Notes: a model not told the origin generated them from the sequence alone. Positions 1 through 11,111 are shown, counted from the stretch's first letter. The stretch is DNA of 64,000 nt from Lampris incognitus (GCF_029633865.1 NC_079215.1:52883985-52947984); one strand, 5' to 3'. Program-made: numbers and translations.

Positions 1-684
1 AATGAACCGAGCAAGTTCAGTCAGGAAACTCTTGCCAAATGCTGGCCCAGGCAACCCCAGGCAATTTCACAAACCAGTTAAACTCTCATGCTAAAAGGCT
101 GACAGTTTAACTGTGGTGGAACCAGCCATCCCTAAGCGCTATCGTGCCAGCCATCTTGAATTGCCTTATCAAAATGACCCCCCCCCCGTTATAACGAGGT
201 CGTCTTTGTCAATAAGGATGGGCACATAGAGTTCATCTTCAATAAAGTAAGCAAGCCTAATCTCTCTCTCTCTCTCATACACGCAGACTGCCCAGATTGC
301 CATGTAGTTAACCTTCTAATAACAGCCTTGTGAATGCAGATATCTGTTGTGATTTTTTTGCGTGCACTCTCTCTCTCACCTATCTGTCTCTGTCACTCAC
401 TCTCTCTCTCTCTTTGTCTCTTACACAAAGAGACAAGGCGTGGTGTTATGAGCTGTAGCCTACTCGAAGAGCGTAGAGGACTGTTATGGAGTTGTTAAAA
501 TCTGGATTTTGAAGGATTATCTCAACAATGCATTGTGCACTCGGCCTGCCTACAACGTATGAAAATACTCACTGGTGCGTGTGCGTCCCGGTCTGCGACT
601 GCCTACCTCGCACTAGATCTCACGGCACGTTACTGACTGACGGTGAGTGAGGGTGAGCAAAATTAGATAAATAAAGTTAAATAC
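1..684. other. Intergenic DNA, no gene seen
   Basis: I see no coding exon or recognisable element. There are short CT-rich microsatellite tracts near 261-277 and 365-420. The stretch ends at the four bases ATAC that precede the miniature LTR element. Confidence 0.6.
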
Positions 685-834
685 TGTAGCGAATGCGGGG
701 GACACCGCAACCACAGGAACTGCCGCGGCCGGGAAGCGAACCCTTGTCGCCCGCACCGCAGGAGAAAGCGCTAACCGCTCGACTAAAGGGTCAGACTTTT
801 TAGCAAGCGTGGCTAGTTATCCATCCACGTTACA
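685..834 (-). repeat. LTR of the miniature element (left copy)
   Basis: 150 bp with TG...CA ends on the minus strand. Box A (TAGTCGAGCGG on minus) lies at 775-785 and box B (GGTTCGCTTCC on minus) at 732-742. The tRNA-like half and the CGCTACA end differ from the other LTR at only about five of ~112 positions. The part nearest the TGTAACG end is much more diverged and shorter. Confidence 0.75.
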
Positions 835-944
835 CTAGCCCCCTCCTTCGGGAAGCGCGTCCCTGCACTTAAGCATATCAGCTCCTTCACGCCTCATACG
901 CTTCCGATGGCCTTACGGTCGCTCCATCCCACTTCTGACACCAA

Positions 945-1101
945 TGTAGCGAATTCGGGGGACAACGCAACCACAGGAACTGCCGCGGCCGGGAAGCGAA
1001 CCCTTGTCGCCCGCACCGCAGGAGACATCGCTAACCGCTCGAGTAAAGGGTCAGACCCGCCGGCCAGCGGCCAGCGTGTCTACTTGTCCATGCACGTTAC
1101 A
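945..1101 (-). repeat. LTR of the miniature element (right copy)
   Basis: 157 bp with TG...CA ends. Box B on the minus strand is at 992-1002; box A has one substitution (TACTCGAGCGG). On the minus strand it is followed at once by the primer-binding-type site at 944-928. Confidence 0.75.
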
Positions 1102-1351
1102 CTACATAAATGAAAGGGAGGGAGTCCTAGGGGTTCTCTGCAAGGTCAAGCTCTGCTATCAAGTCAGAGTTCCATGGCATTCTTCTTCTCCATTAACCTC
1201 AGTGATGAGAAATAATGACACCGTTACCTTTGAAATATGACAAACTTTGGGTGCGTTTTCAGGAACCTGTTCTTATGTATAAAGAACTTCCCAAGAATGA
1301 TTGTAAAAAAATTAATTGGTAAATCATGCGTTCCATCTTTCACAAGCATAC

Positions 1352-1509
1352 TGTAACGTGCTTGGATAAGAAGACACGCTGGCCGCTGCCTGGCGGGTTT
1401 GATCTTTTAGTCGAGCGGTTAGCGATGTCTCCTGCGGTGCGGGCGATACGGGTTCGCTTCCCGGCCGCGGCAGTTCCTGTGGTTGCGTTGTCCCCTCGAA
1501 TTCGCTACA
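1352..1509 (+). mobile_element. Solo LTR of the same tRNA-like miniature family
   Basis: 158 bp from TGTAACG to CGCTACA in the opposite orientation to the neighbouring element. It is flanked on both sides by a perfect 4-bp duplication, ATAC (1348-1351 and 1510-1513). Box A TAGTCGAGCGG is at 1408-1418 and box B GGTTCGCTTCC at 1451-1461, spaced as in a tRNA gene. A D-stem (GTCG/CGAT) and a T-stem (CGGG/CCCG) can be drawn. No internal region is attached, as expected after LTR-LTR recombination. Confidence 0.8.
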
Positions 1510-3390
1510 ATACCAAACATCACATCCTTTTTTTATTTTATTCATAGAAATTGTCAAATTAAGGAAACAACCAGTAATGCAGTTCTTCCCAAAAGGCACC
1601 ACCAAACTGACATTCATAAAACACACCATAACTCTACAGTCAACCACAAGCATTACCATTCAGTAAACGTTCAAATGAATCATTTGCATTGCTGACATTG
1701 TGCCAGATGACATGGACCACGATCACCCTATAAATGAAGAACAAGTTCCTCAAGCGATTGCATTATGTGAAGAATTGATGGGCAGACCAGTCAAATTGTA
1801 TAGGTTTTTTTTACAAGTTCTTTTAGTATATTTTTTTTACTTTGGCAACAGTTCGCAGTGCAGAGCCAACTGATGCCATTACACGTTGCCATTTGAGTTG
1901 TTTCCTTTTGTCTGAGACGCCTCTGCTGAGGCCCCCATACAGTATTACAGCGCTCAACCTAAGTGATGAGCACCTCGACCTCGCTCTCCACAAATTTCGC
2001 CTTCTTAAAGTCGACGTCTCCATCTTTCCTTCAACTATAGTCCAACAAAGACTTCTTGTTATATCTGCGCACATCGACAGTGCTGCATTTGATTTGGCGC
2101 TGTTCCGTTGTGCTGGGATCGATTGGTGATGCCTGCGGGCTCTGTGTCGTTTGATCGGGTCTGCCTGTGACTCTGTGTCAGGCTGAATAAACGATGCAAC
2201 GCAGAGGTTGTGTCGAGCGACAGCGCTGTGTCCTGACGTGATTTCTAAACACAGTACTTCTGAGATACATTAGCATATTCGTGAGCTATTTAGCGTTGAT
2301 CATTTATGGATGATTGTGTGACGACACGTGGGAGAAGTACGCATGCGCACAATTCAACGCAGGTGGGTATTTATAACGAGAAGACTGCATACAAGTGTGA
2401 GCCGCACGCGTTTATAGATCTAAATATTTTTGATTCTGAGGTTTGTGCCTAGGCAATAGGGATGGGAAGGTTAACCGATTCGTATCGATGCACGGGCATG
2501 CACGAGCACAATGCGAGTGCATGGGAGAACAGTTGTGAACCGGATACAATTTGGGATGAAATCCAGATGCATTGGTTCATACGTCTTTGCATCGGTAAAA
2601 GCCATCCATCCATCCATTACCCAAGCTGCTTATCCCAATGACCTTTCGCAAAGTCCCGCCCCCCTTAGTTACTGTTGCTGTGCCCATCAAACTTTTCAGA
2701 ACCATCCAGGAAGTAGCCGGAAAACCCCAAAACATGAAGGAAGAAATCAGCGCATTCCCAGAGAAAAGGGGTTATGTATTTTGAGGTAATTCATCCTTAA
2801 TATCATCCTGTGAAAGGCAGGAAGGGGTTACAGTGTGCAGGAGGGATACATTCAGAATATTAAAAGTAAAACTGACTTGCGTGGACTCCGGGCTGCGACT
2901 GTAATTGAGGGTAAAGCTTACCGGTCGCAATCGAAGAACGAGAAACCCAATCAACTAATTCTGAAACACACTGTGGACCAAATGTGCTCTTGCACTGTGG
3001 GGTACGTTAAATATTTCAGCTATAATGGTATACTTTTAATAATCCATTGTCAACATCACCGTAATATAGTGTTATTTTGGCCAAGGTTCCCCATGGCTTT
3101 CTTTCATCCGGGCTTTTTCGGGGGTTCTGTATGGGTTCCTGGGGGTCGCAGGGCGGCCAGGGTCATGCCCCCGGGGCCGGGGGAACCGCCCCAGGTTTTG
3201 TTTTGTTTTTTTACCTTCGGACCAGAACTGGTATTTTCAACAAAATAAGGCAAACGAGATGCCTCCGCGGGCGGGATGACTTTTCTGAACGGCCGGTCCC
3301 CACCCGGAGCTCACAGAGGGGGAGAAACGTTTAAAATAGGCCGGATATGGGGAGGTCAGACTGGACAGAGACCATCCCAGCTGACCCTCC
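1510..3390. other. Intergenic DNA, no gene recognised
   Basis: The open frames here are short and resemble nothing I know. A 30-bp scrap at 2605-2640 with CCATCCATCCATT and a GCTTATCC-type end looks like the 3' end of the V-SINE-like family seen elsewhere in the window. Nothing else could be supported. Confidence 0.5.
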
Positions 3391-5094
3391 CCTTTATGCA
3401 GAGGTGGAAAGTAACGAAATACATTTACTCACGTTACTGTATTGAATACTTTTTTTGTGTATTTTGTATTTTTTAAGTACAATTTAAAATCGGTATTTTG
3501 TATTTTACTTGAGTACGTTTTGACTCAAGTATTGTACTTAGTTACTTTATAAATCCTATCCGTTACTGAGTAAAAATAACAATTCAACCTACAGGGGAAA
3601 AATACGCGCCAGAACCATAGACAGTAAACCAATGGCCAGAACCAACAGTGACAAATGATGATGTGATTAGCACTGGCACGTGAACATAGAGGGCGCGCGC
3701 GGACAAGCTAGGTTAGTGGGCGCGAAGTTTTTAGTTTCTAGTGCTAGAATGGAGGTCGACAAAGCAGGCACGGCCAGCGGTCGCGGTCCAGAAGACCCGG
3801 ACCTAGAAATAATAGATGAAGCTCAAGCTGAAACATCGAAGTCTGTAGAACTAGATGCAGAAAAAAATGCTTGGCCACATTTGGAAGATTTCTTTTTGTT
3901 CAAGCGTAGGAAAGGCAACAGCATCATCATGCAGTGCAAGATGTGCCTCCCAGCAGTGAAGTACCTGTCTGCTTTCAACAACTCCACTTCACATCTGCAG
4001 AAGCATGTTTTGGTAAGTATTTCTGCTGTCTCATTAGTAGTTTTATTTAATATAGCCAACCCAGGCTCACCCCATTTCGTGGGCATTTTTATGCTAGTAC
4101 CTGCAACCATTGACAGTAGAAGAAACCCACAGCTAGCCAGCACATTCTAATTAGCTCCTATGCTAACATAATCAAACGTGACACATCATTAAGTACCAAA
4201 TGAACTCGCTCCAGCCGACAATCCGCATGTTTATTGTACTTCAAACAGATACAAAACGCGTAATGTATATTTGCAGTCTGCTTAAGTCTTTAGGACATTG
4301 GCTAAATTTGCATAACAGCTAGCCCCTGGTACTTGAGTGTGTAAAGGCTAGCTGTTAGTTGCTAGTAGTCTTGAGTGGACTCGGGGAAATAAGCCTTGGT
4401 TAAATTTAGCTGCTATGAATAGTCGGTGTTACCCAGTCGAAATTGCCACGGGTTTCAATTTGATTGTGTCTTTGAATTTACAGTCAAATCAAATGTATCA
4501 ACCGTGTTAACAGAGAGGGTTGTAGTGTGAGGCACTTTGCCTAACCAACATTACAGGGCACTCAGCGCTCCTCCACTATAGGCGGGGAGCTAAGGGGCCC
4601 TACCGTGCACCCTCCTTACAATCGAACTAAACCAACTTTTTTTAAAAACGTCTGACCATGCTGAACATGTTAACAAATGTTAACATTGAAAATTTTGGGT
4701 TGCATTTCATGTTTCAGGTACTCAATGCATTTCAATGTATTTCCCTCCATTGGAAATGCATTACAATTACAGGAACATGACTCTCCATGAGCAAGGGGAA
4801 AGTGTGACATCTGTCTTTGCAAGTTTAATCACATCTAGTGATAAATGTATGGTTTTAGTGGTATTATTGGCTTTCTCTAAATAATAAAGGCCAAAATGTA
4901 AAGTCTTTCTACTCGATTTACAAGGCAAATCAAGTAGAAAGACTTTAAATTTTGGTCTCTACTATTATGGAAAGCCAATAATACCACTGAAACCATACAT
5001 TTTCCAAAAGCTTGTGTCCTCTAGATGTGATTAAACATGTAGAGACAGATGTCACACCTTCCCCTTGCTCGTGGAGAGCCAATGGAGGGAAATA

Positions 5095-6674
5095 TACTGC
5101 TCAAAAAAATAAAGGGAACACCTAAAAACACAATATAGACCTCGATGAATGAAATATTTCAGCTGAAAATCTTTATTTATTAGACAGAGGAATGTGTTTA
5201 GAGCAAAATAACCTAAGAATGATCAATGGAAATCAAAATCATTAGCCCATTAAGGTCTGGATTCAGAATCATACTCAAAATCAAAGTGGAAAATGAGAAC
5301 ATAGGCTGATCCAACTTCTGTGGAAATTCTTCCAGACAATTCAAAATGAGGCTCAGTAGTGTGTGTGGCCTCCACGTGCCTGTATGCACTCCCTACAACG
5401 TCTGGGCATGCTCCTGATGAGACGACGGATGGTCTCTGAGGGATCTCCTCCCAGACCTGGATCAGGGCATCGGTCAACTCCTGGACAATCTGTGCTGCGA
5501 CATCGCGTTGGCGGATGGTACGAGACATGATGTCCCAGAGGTGCTCGATTGGATTCAGGTCTGGGGAACGTGCAGGCCAGTCCATAGCATCAATGCCCTC
5601 GACATACAGGAACTGCTGACACACTCTGGCCACATGAGGATGAGCATTGTCATGCATGAGCAGGAACCCAGGGCCCACTGCACCAGCATATGGTCTGACA
5701 ATGGGTCTGGGGATCTCATCCCGGTACCGAATGGCAGGCATGGTACCTCTGGCTAGCACGTAGAGGTCTGTGCGGCCCTCCAAGGATATGCCTCCCCCAG
5801 ACCATCACTGACCCACCGCCAAACCGGTCATGCTGGAGGATGTTGCAGGCAGCAGAACGTTCTCCACAGCGTCTCCAGACTCTCTCACGTCTGTCACATG
5901 TGTTCAGTGTGAACCTGCTCTCATCTGTGAAGAGCACAGGGCGCCAATGGCGAATCTGCCAACCAAGATGTTCTCTGGCAAAGGTCAATCGGGCTGCACG
6001 GTGTTGGGCTGTGAGCACAGGCCCCAATTGTGGACGTCGGGCCCTCATACCATCCTCATGCATTCTGTTTCTCACTGTTTGAGCAGAAACCTGCACATTA
6101 GTGGACTATTGAAGGTCGTTTTGTAGGGCTCCGGCAGTGCTCCTCCTGTTCCTCCTTGCACAAAGGACCAGATAGCGGTCCTGCTGCGGGGTTGTTGTCC
6201 TCCTGCAGCCCCCTCCACGTCTCCTGGTGTACTGGCCTGTCTCCTGGTACCTCCTCCATGCTCTGGACACTGTGCTGGGAGACACATCAAATCTTCTTGC
6301 CACAGCACGCATTGATGTGCCATCCTGGATGAGCTGCACTACCTGAGCAACTTCTGTAGGTTGCAGATACCGCCTAATGCCACCTCTAGTGGTGAGGGCA
6401 CTAGCAAAATGAAAAACTAACCAAAGATCGGCCAGAAAAGATGAGGACAGGCAAATGGTCTGTGGCCACCACCTGCAAATCCATTCCTTTTATAGGGGTT
6501 GTCTTGCAAATTGTCTAATTTCCACCAGGTGGAAATTAGACAATTTACCAACAGGTGAAATTGATTCACAAATCAGTGTTGCTTCCTAACTGGACAGGTT
6601 GATATCTCAAAAGTGTGATTGACTTGGAGCTACATTGCATTGCTTATGTGTTCCCTTTATTTTTTTGAGCAGTG
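5095..6674 (-). mobile_element. Tc1/mariner transposon (1.58 kb)
   Basis: The termini are inverted repeats (CTGCTCAAAAAAATAAAGGG left, its complement right), flanked by TA duplications at 5093-5094 and 6675-6676. It entered a TA in the right arm of the foldback element: removing it rejoins the arm so that it mirrors the left arm exactly there. Length and termini are normal for fish Tc1 elements. Confidence 0.9.
5250..6339 (-). pseudogene. Tc1 transposase, DD34E, frameshifted
   Basis: Three consecutive reading frames on the minus strand together cover a Tc1 transposase. The first (from 6339) has the paired helix-turn-helix region ([20 protein letters not shown]). The second has the first catalytic Asp in LFTDESRFTL. 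The third has the second Asp in MHDNAHPH and the Glu in DLNPIEHLWD, with 34 residues between them, the Tc1 spacing. Frame changes near 6100 and 5750 break it. The catalytic triad itself is preserved. Confidence 0.85.
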
Positions 6675-9203
6675 TACATTGAAATGCATTGAGTACCTGA
6701 AACATGACGTGCAACCCAAAATTTTCAATGTTAACATTTGTTAACATGTTCAGACCTTTCAAAAAAAGTTGGTTTCGTTCGATTATAAGGAGGGTGCACG
6801 ACTTTACGGCAAGGCCTCGTAGCTCCCCGCCTACTAGGCAGACCCAGAAAAGATTGTTTTGACTCCTTCATATCGACGACAAGGGATTAGATCACTAGTA
6901 GGCGATTGTTGCTCTGTGTGCATGCAAGCAGCTATGATGATTACACATGCATTGATATGTCTACTTCATCTGTATCATAATACTGGTAGGCTATAGAAAC
7001 ACATTGGCTTTTGATGTTGACTTGAAATCTCAATTTTAGCATTCAAATCCAAATCATTGATTTTGTTGGGAAGGGTGCAGCATTGTAATGCCCTCTGGAT
7101 TGTGGCATATTGTGCTTAATACAATGTAATAGACAAAATGTGATGACTAAAGAAATAGAAAACTTTTATTTATCAAAGTTTTAATTTCAGTGTGTTTAAT
7201 ACGCACCACATTGATTCCTCTACTGATAATACCCTTTTCTTTTTTTTTCACAGAGGAAACATCCATCGAAACAGTTGGCTTTTAGCCGAGCAAAGCCAGG
7301 GAAGCGAACCCACCACGCAAATCCACCAAGTCCAAGCAAGCAAACAAATATAAAAGATGCCATGACAGTGGGAGGCAACCGCCGTGTGCCACAAGGCAAG
7401 ATCGACAAGATCATCATTAGGCCAATATGTGAGGGCCTTCATACATTTAGTTTGGTTGAACAACCTGCATTCAAAGAACTTTTGACAACGCTAAATCCAC
7501 AATGCAAGGTCATTTCCAGGCCCACTGTCCGGACAAGATTAGAGGCATCTGCCATTCAGATGAAGAAGAATGTCATGTCCCATCTCAGTAAAGTGAGCTA
7601 CGTTGCCACCACTACAGATTGTTGGACTGCACACCAGCAAAGTTTTATTGGGGTGACGGGTCATTTGGTGGATGAAGAAACCTTTGAGAGGAGATCAGCT
7701 GTGCTTGCATGTAAGAGGTTAAGAGGGTCCCACACCTTTGATGTCCTTGCAGGGGCACTTGACGACATACACTGTCAGTATAGAATTAGGGGCAAAGTGG
7801 TGAGAACCACAACAGATAGTGGCTCAAACTTCGTTAAAGCTTTTAGTGTCTTCGGAGAACAGAGCCAGTCTGAGGATGCAGAATCAGATGCTGAGTCGGA
7901 CAGAGATTCAATTGATGATGAGCCCACAGCCAACTACCTGGACACATTCAGCATCCTGGAGCAAGATAATGGCCTGGAGTACCAACTTCCTACACACCAA
8001 AGGTGTGCATGCCATCTTCTCAACTTAGTTGCCACAACAGATGCTGAGATAGCAGAAAAGAAGATGGACACATACAAGAGACTATCACGTGCAGCCTTTG
8101 GGAAATGTCAAGCCATGTGGAACAATATGGGTCATTCATACATGGCAGCAGAAGTTGTGGAAGATCACTGCCGACTCCAGCTCATCCGACCAAATCAAAC
8201 AAGGTGGAATTCAACATTCATGGCTGTGGAGAGAATCATACGGATCATACAAGAGAAAGGGGAGGAGGCAATCAGGAATATTTGTGAAGAATTCAAATTG
8301 AAAACGTAAGTTTTAATTTGCATTTCAACAGTATGAAAGTGTGAATGTGTGTTTACATACTTGAAACTTAACTTTTCCTGCTTGATTTCCTAACAATTGT
8401 TTGTATTCTATTTATGCCAGGCTGACTCAAGCAGAAATTGCTTTCCTGACTGATTACTGCTCGGTGATGAAACCTCTGGTAAAGGCCTTGAACATACTTC
8501 AGTCAGAGACCAACACACACTTAGGGTGGCTTCTCCCAGTGATATGTCAGCTACAAGCAAAACTCAAAAGGCAGGAGACCTCATCCAAGATGTGTCTACC
8601 ACTCATCAAAGCCATTCAGGATGGTGTCCAAAAGCGTTTTGGTGAGATGATGATGGACCCAGAACTGATTGCGGCAGCAATACTTCTACCGAAGTTCAAG
8701 ACCACCTGGACAGAGAGGCCTGATGTCATAGAAACAGGTATGATTGCATCTTATAATAAACTGCTTTTCAACAGTTTATTGGAGATCTAATTTGTTTTAT
8801 ACTCAATACAATGTGGTCAGTGCTATAAGGCATTATGCATTATGGTGCACTCTTGGTAAATTAATCAAGTCTTAATTGTCAGAAATGTGTTGTTTGTCAC
8901 TCGACAGGTCTGGCTTATGTCAGACAACACCTTGACCAGATGGCAGAGGTGGAAGTGGAGCAAGTTGGACAACATTCCTCAGATGAAGATGATTTCTTCT
9001 CCTCAATGAAGTCCAGAAGGTCAGAAGGTACAGGGGAGTTGGAAGGGTACCTAGCCTGTATCCCAAACGATATGGATCTGCTAAACTCCTTTCCAAATTT
9101 AAAAAAAACTCTCTCTGAAACTCAACACTGGCCTGCCTGCTTCAGCTGCCTGCGAGCGGCTTTTCAGTTGTGCTGGATTACTGTTCACTGCAAAGCGAGC
9201 AAG

Positions 9204-10090
9204 GATGAGCTCAACTAACTTTGAAAATCAGCTGCTGCTTAAACTGAACAAGAAGTTTGTAGACTAGGTTATAGGTGATTTAGGGTGTCACAAAACTAGT
9301 GGCCTTGATTTGCAATATTCCTCTCTGGAATATTGCTGCTCTTTTATGTTAGTTCCTTTAATTTTGTAATACTTGTGAGCGTCATCATGTGGACATTACT
9401 TTGTAGTTTGTACCTCTCTGAGAGAGAGAGACAGAGAGAGAAAGTAGGCGTGCACAAGCCTGTTTAATGTTTTTACCACTAAATGGATGAGCTCAATTAA
9501 CTTTGAAAATCAGCTGCTGCTTAAACTGAACTGAAGAAGTTTGTAGACTAGGTTACAGGTGATTCAGGGTGTCACAAAACTAGCTGCCTTGATTTGCAGT
9601 ATAACAGCTGTTGCTGTTGGTGTTGACATGTATGTTGTTGTAATTACACTTACATTTGTGTAGGTATTCTTTGTTGTTATCGCACTTACACACACATGCC
9701 CTCTATAGCGCTCTTGCAGCTGTGGAGATGGCATTAACACATTCTCATTCTCTGACGGTTAACAAACACACACACACACACACACGCAAGCATGTCTCCT
9801 CTGGAATATTGCTGCTCCTTTATGTCAGTTTGACTTTGTAGCAACACTCATGAGCGTCATCATGTGGGCATTACTTTGTACTTTTTACCTGTGTGTGTGT
9901 GAGAGAGAGAGGGTGAGAGGGAGAGTGTGTGCGTGTGAGAGAGAGAGTGAGAGAGAGAAAACGTGAGAGTAAGCATGTTTAATGTTGTACCACTAAATGG
10001 ATGAGCTCAACTAACTTTAAGATGCTACTTAAACTGAACAAAAAGTTCAGTTGTTGTGAAGTTGTTGTTATTGCGCTTACATTTGTTACA
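9204..10090 (+). repeat. Three tandem copies of the hAT 3' coding end and 3' UTR
   Basis: The segment coding for the transposase C-terminus (ATGAGCTCAACTAAC and following) occurs at about 9205, 9486 and 10001. Each copy is followed by related 3' sequence including GAGCGTCATCATGTGG and GA-rich tracts. The first copy carries the stop codon; the other two lie downstream. The third is shortened. Confidence 0.8.
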
Positions 10091-10343
10091 CTTGTTCTTT
10101 AATTAAAAACAAGTTATGGATTTCTGACCCCTTGTCCTATTTTTACTACCCTCACACCCCACACAAAGAAAGTAACTAAGTAACTTTTACTTAAAGTACA
10201 TTTCAAATGAACTACTTTTTACTTTTACTTGAGTACATTTTCAGATGAGTACTTTTACTTCTACTTGAGTAATATTTCATCAAAGTATTGGTACTTTTAC
10301 TTGAGTACAATATTTTTGTACTTTTTCCACCTCTGCCTTTATG

Positions 10344-10918
10344 CTCTGAAGTAAAAAGTGGAACCTGGCTAACCTGTGACTAGCATAACAAAGTTACGTT
10401 AGTAGGCTAGCTGTCGTTAGCTATCATTAAATTAGGTATCTCTGACCGCAGACTAAGCTGGCTGCCTTCATCAGGTACATTAATAATGTCATTTTGTTAG
10501 TCAGTAATACGTTGATATGTTGATAATGGTAATAATCATTGTGTGGGTAAAAGTAGCAGTAATAATACGTTAGCTGTATTAGCTATCAATAATAGCTAGT
10601 AGCAAGGTTAGCTTGGAGCAGACAGGTATTTTTGCTGATTTTGGATGGATTAAGCTGGCCATTGGGTCTGCTATACTGCCAAATCCATTGCCGACATTGC
10701 GCTTCTTGCGTTGTGGGTTTTGGGGGAGGGAAAGAAAATTACACCCCACTCCAAACTTGTCAGGTATCTAGTATCCGATTTGCACATCCCATAGGCACAC
10801 CGTCTCAGCATTTTGCTGTCCGTTTGAAAGCTTGACGGACCTCCCTCACATAGAAACCGTTGCTAAGGTAGGAGTGGACAAGCACCGTTCTGGGGCGGTA
10901 CTTTGCGAAAAGTCAGTT
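10344..10918. other. Intergenic DNA, no gene seen
   Basis: This stretch contains no recognisable exon or element; it lies between the hAT target duplication and a SINE fragment. Confidence 0.5.
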
Positions 10919-11010
10919 GGGGGTCGCAGGGATGCTGGAGCCTATCCCAGCAGCCATTGGGCGGCAGGCGGGGCAGAAAAACACCCTGGACCGGCCGCCA
11001 GTCCATCACA
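10919..11010 (-). repeat. V-SINE-like 3' fragment
   Basis: The sequence GGTCGCAGGGATGCTGGAG followed by CCTATCCCAGCAG and the GGCGGCAGGCGGGG tract matches the 3' part of the V-SINE-like copies at 29.8 and 42.1 kb, on the minus strand. The tRNA-like head is missing. Confidence 0.7.
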
Positions 11011-11111
11011 GGGTGATCTATTTAATTATTAGAGGTCATATGCCTTCCTCCTACGTTACGCTACATTACATTGCGTTAGCGCTCAGAGGCCATAGGCGTG
11101 GCACAACAAAC

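Larger units (their letters stand above)
685..1101 (-). mobile_element. Miniature LTR retrotransposon (TRIM) with tRNA-like LTRs
   Basis: Read on the minus strand this is LTR - 110 bp - LTR. Both LTRs begin TGTAACG and end CGCTACA. Directly inside the upstream LTR lies a primer-binding-type site, TTGGTGTCAGAAGTGGG, whose complement ends in ACACCA like a tRNA 3' end. Directly before the downstream LTR is a purine tract, GAAGGAGGGGG. The 110-bp middle cannot encode gag or pol, so it must depend on another element's proteins. Flanks are ATAC on the left and CTAC on the right, probably a 4-bp target duplication with one change. Each LTR carries a tRNA-like core with box A and box B. The overall layout is complete, but the LTRs have diverged, so it is a fossil of moderate age. 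Confidence 0.8.
4570..6836. mobile_element. Long foldback (palindromic) element, split by a Tc1
   Basis: The left arm (about 4570-4918) and the right arm (4925-5092 plus 6677-6836) are inverted copies over their whole length, so the element would fold into one long hairpin with its turn near 4920. The outer ends share GGCGGGGAGCTA and GTGCACCCTCCTTA. Without the Tc1 it is about 680 bp. It has no coding capacity and sits in intron 1 of the hAT transposase. I could not find a clean target duplication. Confidence 0.75.
3749..9266 (+). pseudogene. hAT transposase with BED zinc finger, one frameshift
   Basis: Four exons join in frame: 3749-4012, 7254-8305, 8421-8737 and 8908-9266, all with GT-AG borders (about 660 codons). 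I chose ATG 3749 because it is the first good ATG upstream of the BED finger. Exon 1 encodes the finger (WPHLEDFF, then CKMC and HLQKH). Exon 2 encodes the RNase H-like core with TTTDCWTA, TTTDSGSNF, HQRCACHLLNL and NQTRWNS. Exon 4 ends in the dimerisation region: after a one-base slip in the A-run near 9101-9109, the frame reads ERLFSCAGLLFTAKRAR and ends at TAG 9264-9266. Apart from this slip it looks intact, so it is a young copy. It resembles domesticated ZBED genes, but the intact termini and duplication show a transposon. Confidence 0.85.
3399..10335 (+). mobile_element. Autonomous-type hAT transposon, 6.9 kb
   Basis: The ends are inverted repeats (CAGAGGTGGAAAGTA on the left, TTTTTCCACCTCTG on the right) flanked by a perfect 8-bp target duplication, CCTTTATG (3391-3398 and 10336-10343), as hAT transposases make. 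The subterminal regions are rich in GTACTTTTACTT-like motifs on both sides, plausible transposase binding sites. Inside is a four-exon BED-finger hAT transposase. Intron 1 holds a foldback element that a Tc1 has entered. The size is large for a hAT because of these nested insertions and a repeated 3' segment. Confidence 0.9.

Noticed and set aside
685-1509. Genuine tRNA genes
   Set aside because: Box A and box B are present, but the acceptor stem does not close, box B has a substitution, and the copies lie inside LTR boundaries with target duplications.
1324-1695. Overlapping open frames around the solo LTR near 1.35-1.5 kb
   Set aside because: They run across the LTR boundaries and are explained by the GC-rich tRNA-like sequence; no coding signature is present.
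5508-6126. Plus-strand open frames in the 5.5-6.1 kb region
   Set aside because: They are antisense to the Tc1 transposase, whose DD34E motifs are on the minus strand.
3749-9266. Domesticated host ZBED gene
   Set aside because: The coding exons lie within intact hAT termini and a perfect 8-bp target duplication and have a frame slip, so an ordinary transposon is the simpler reading.
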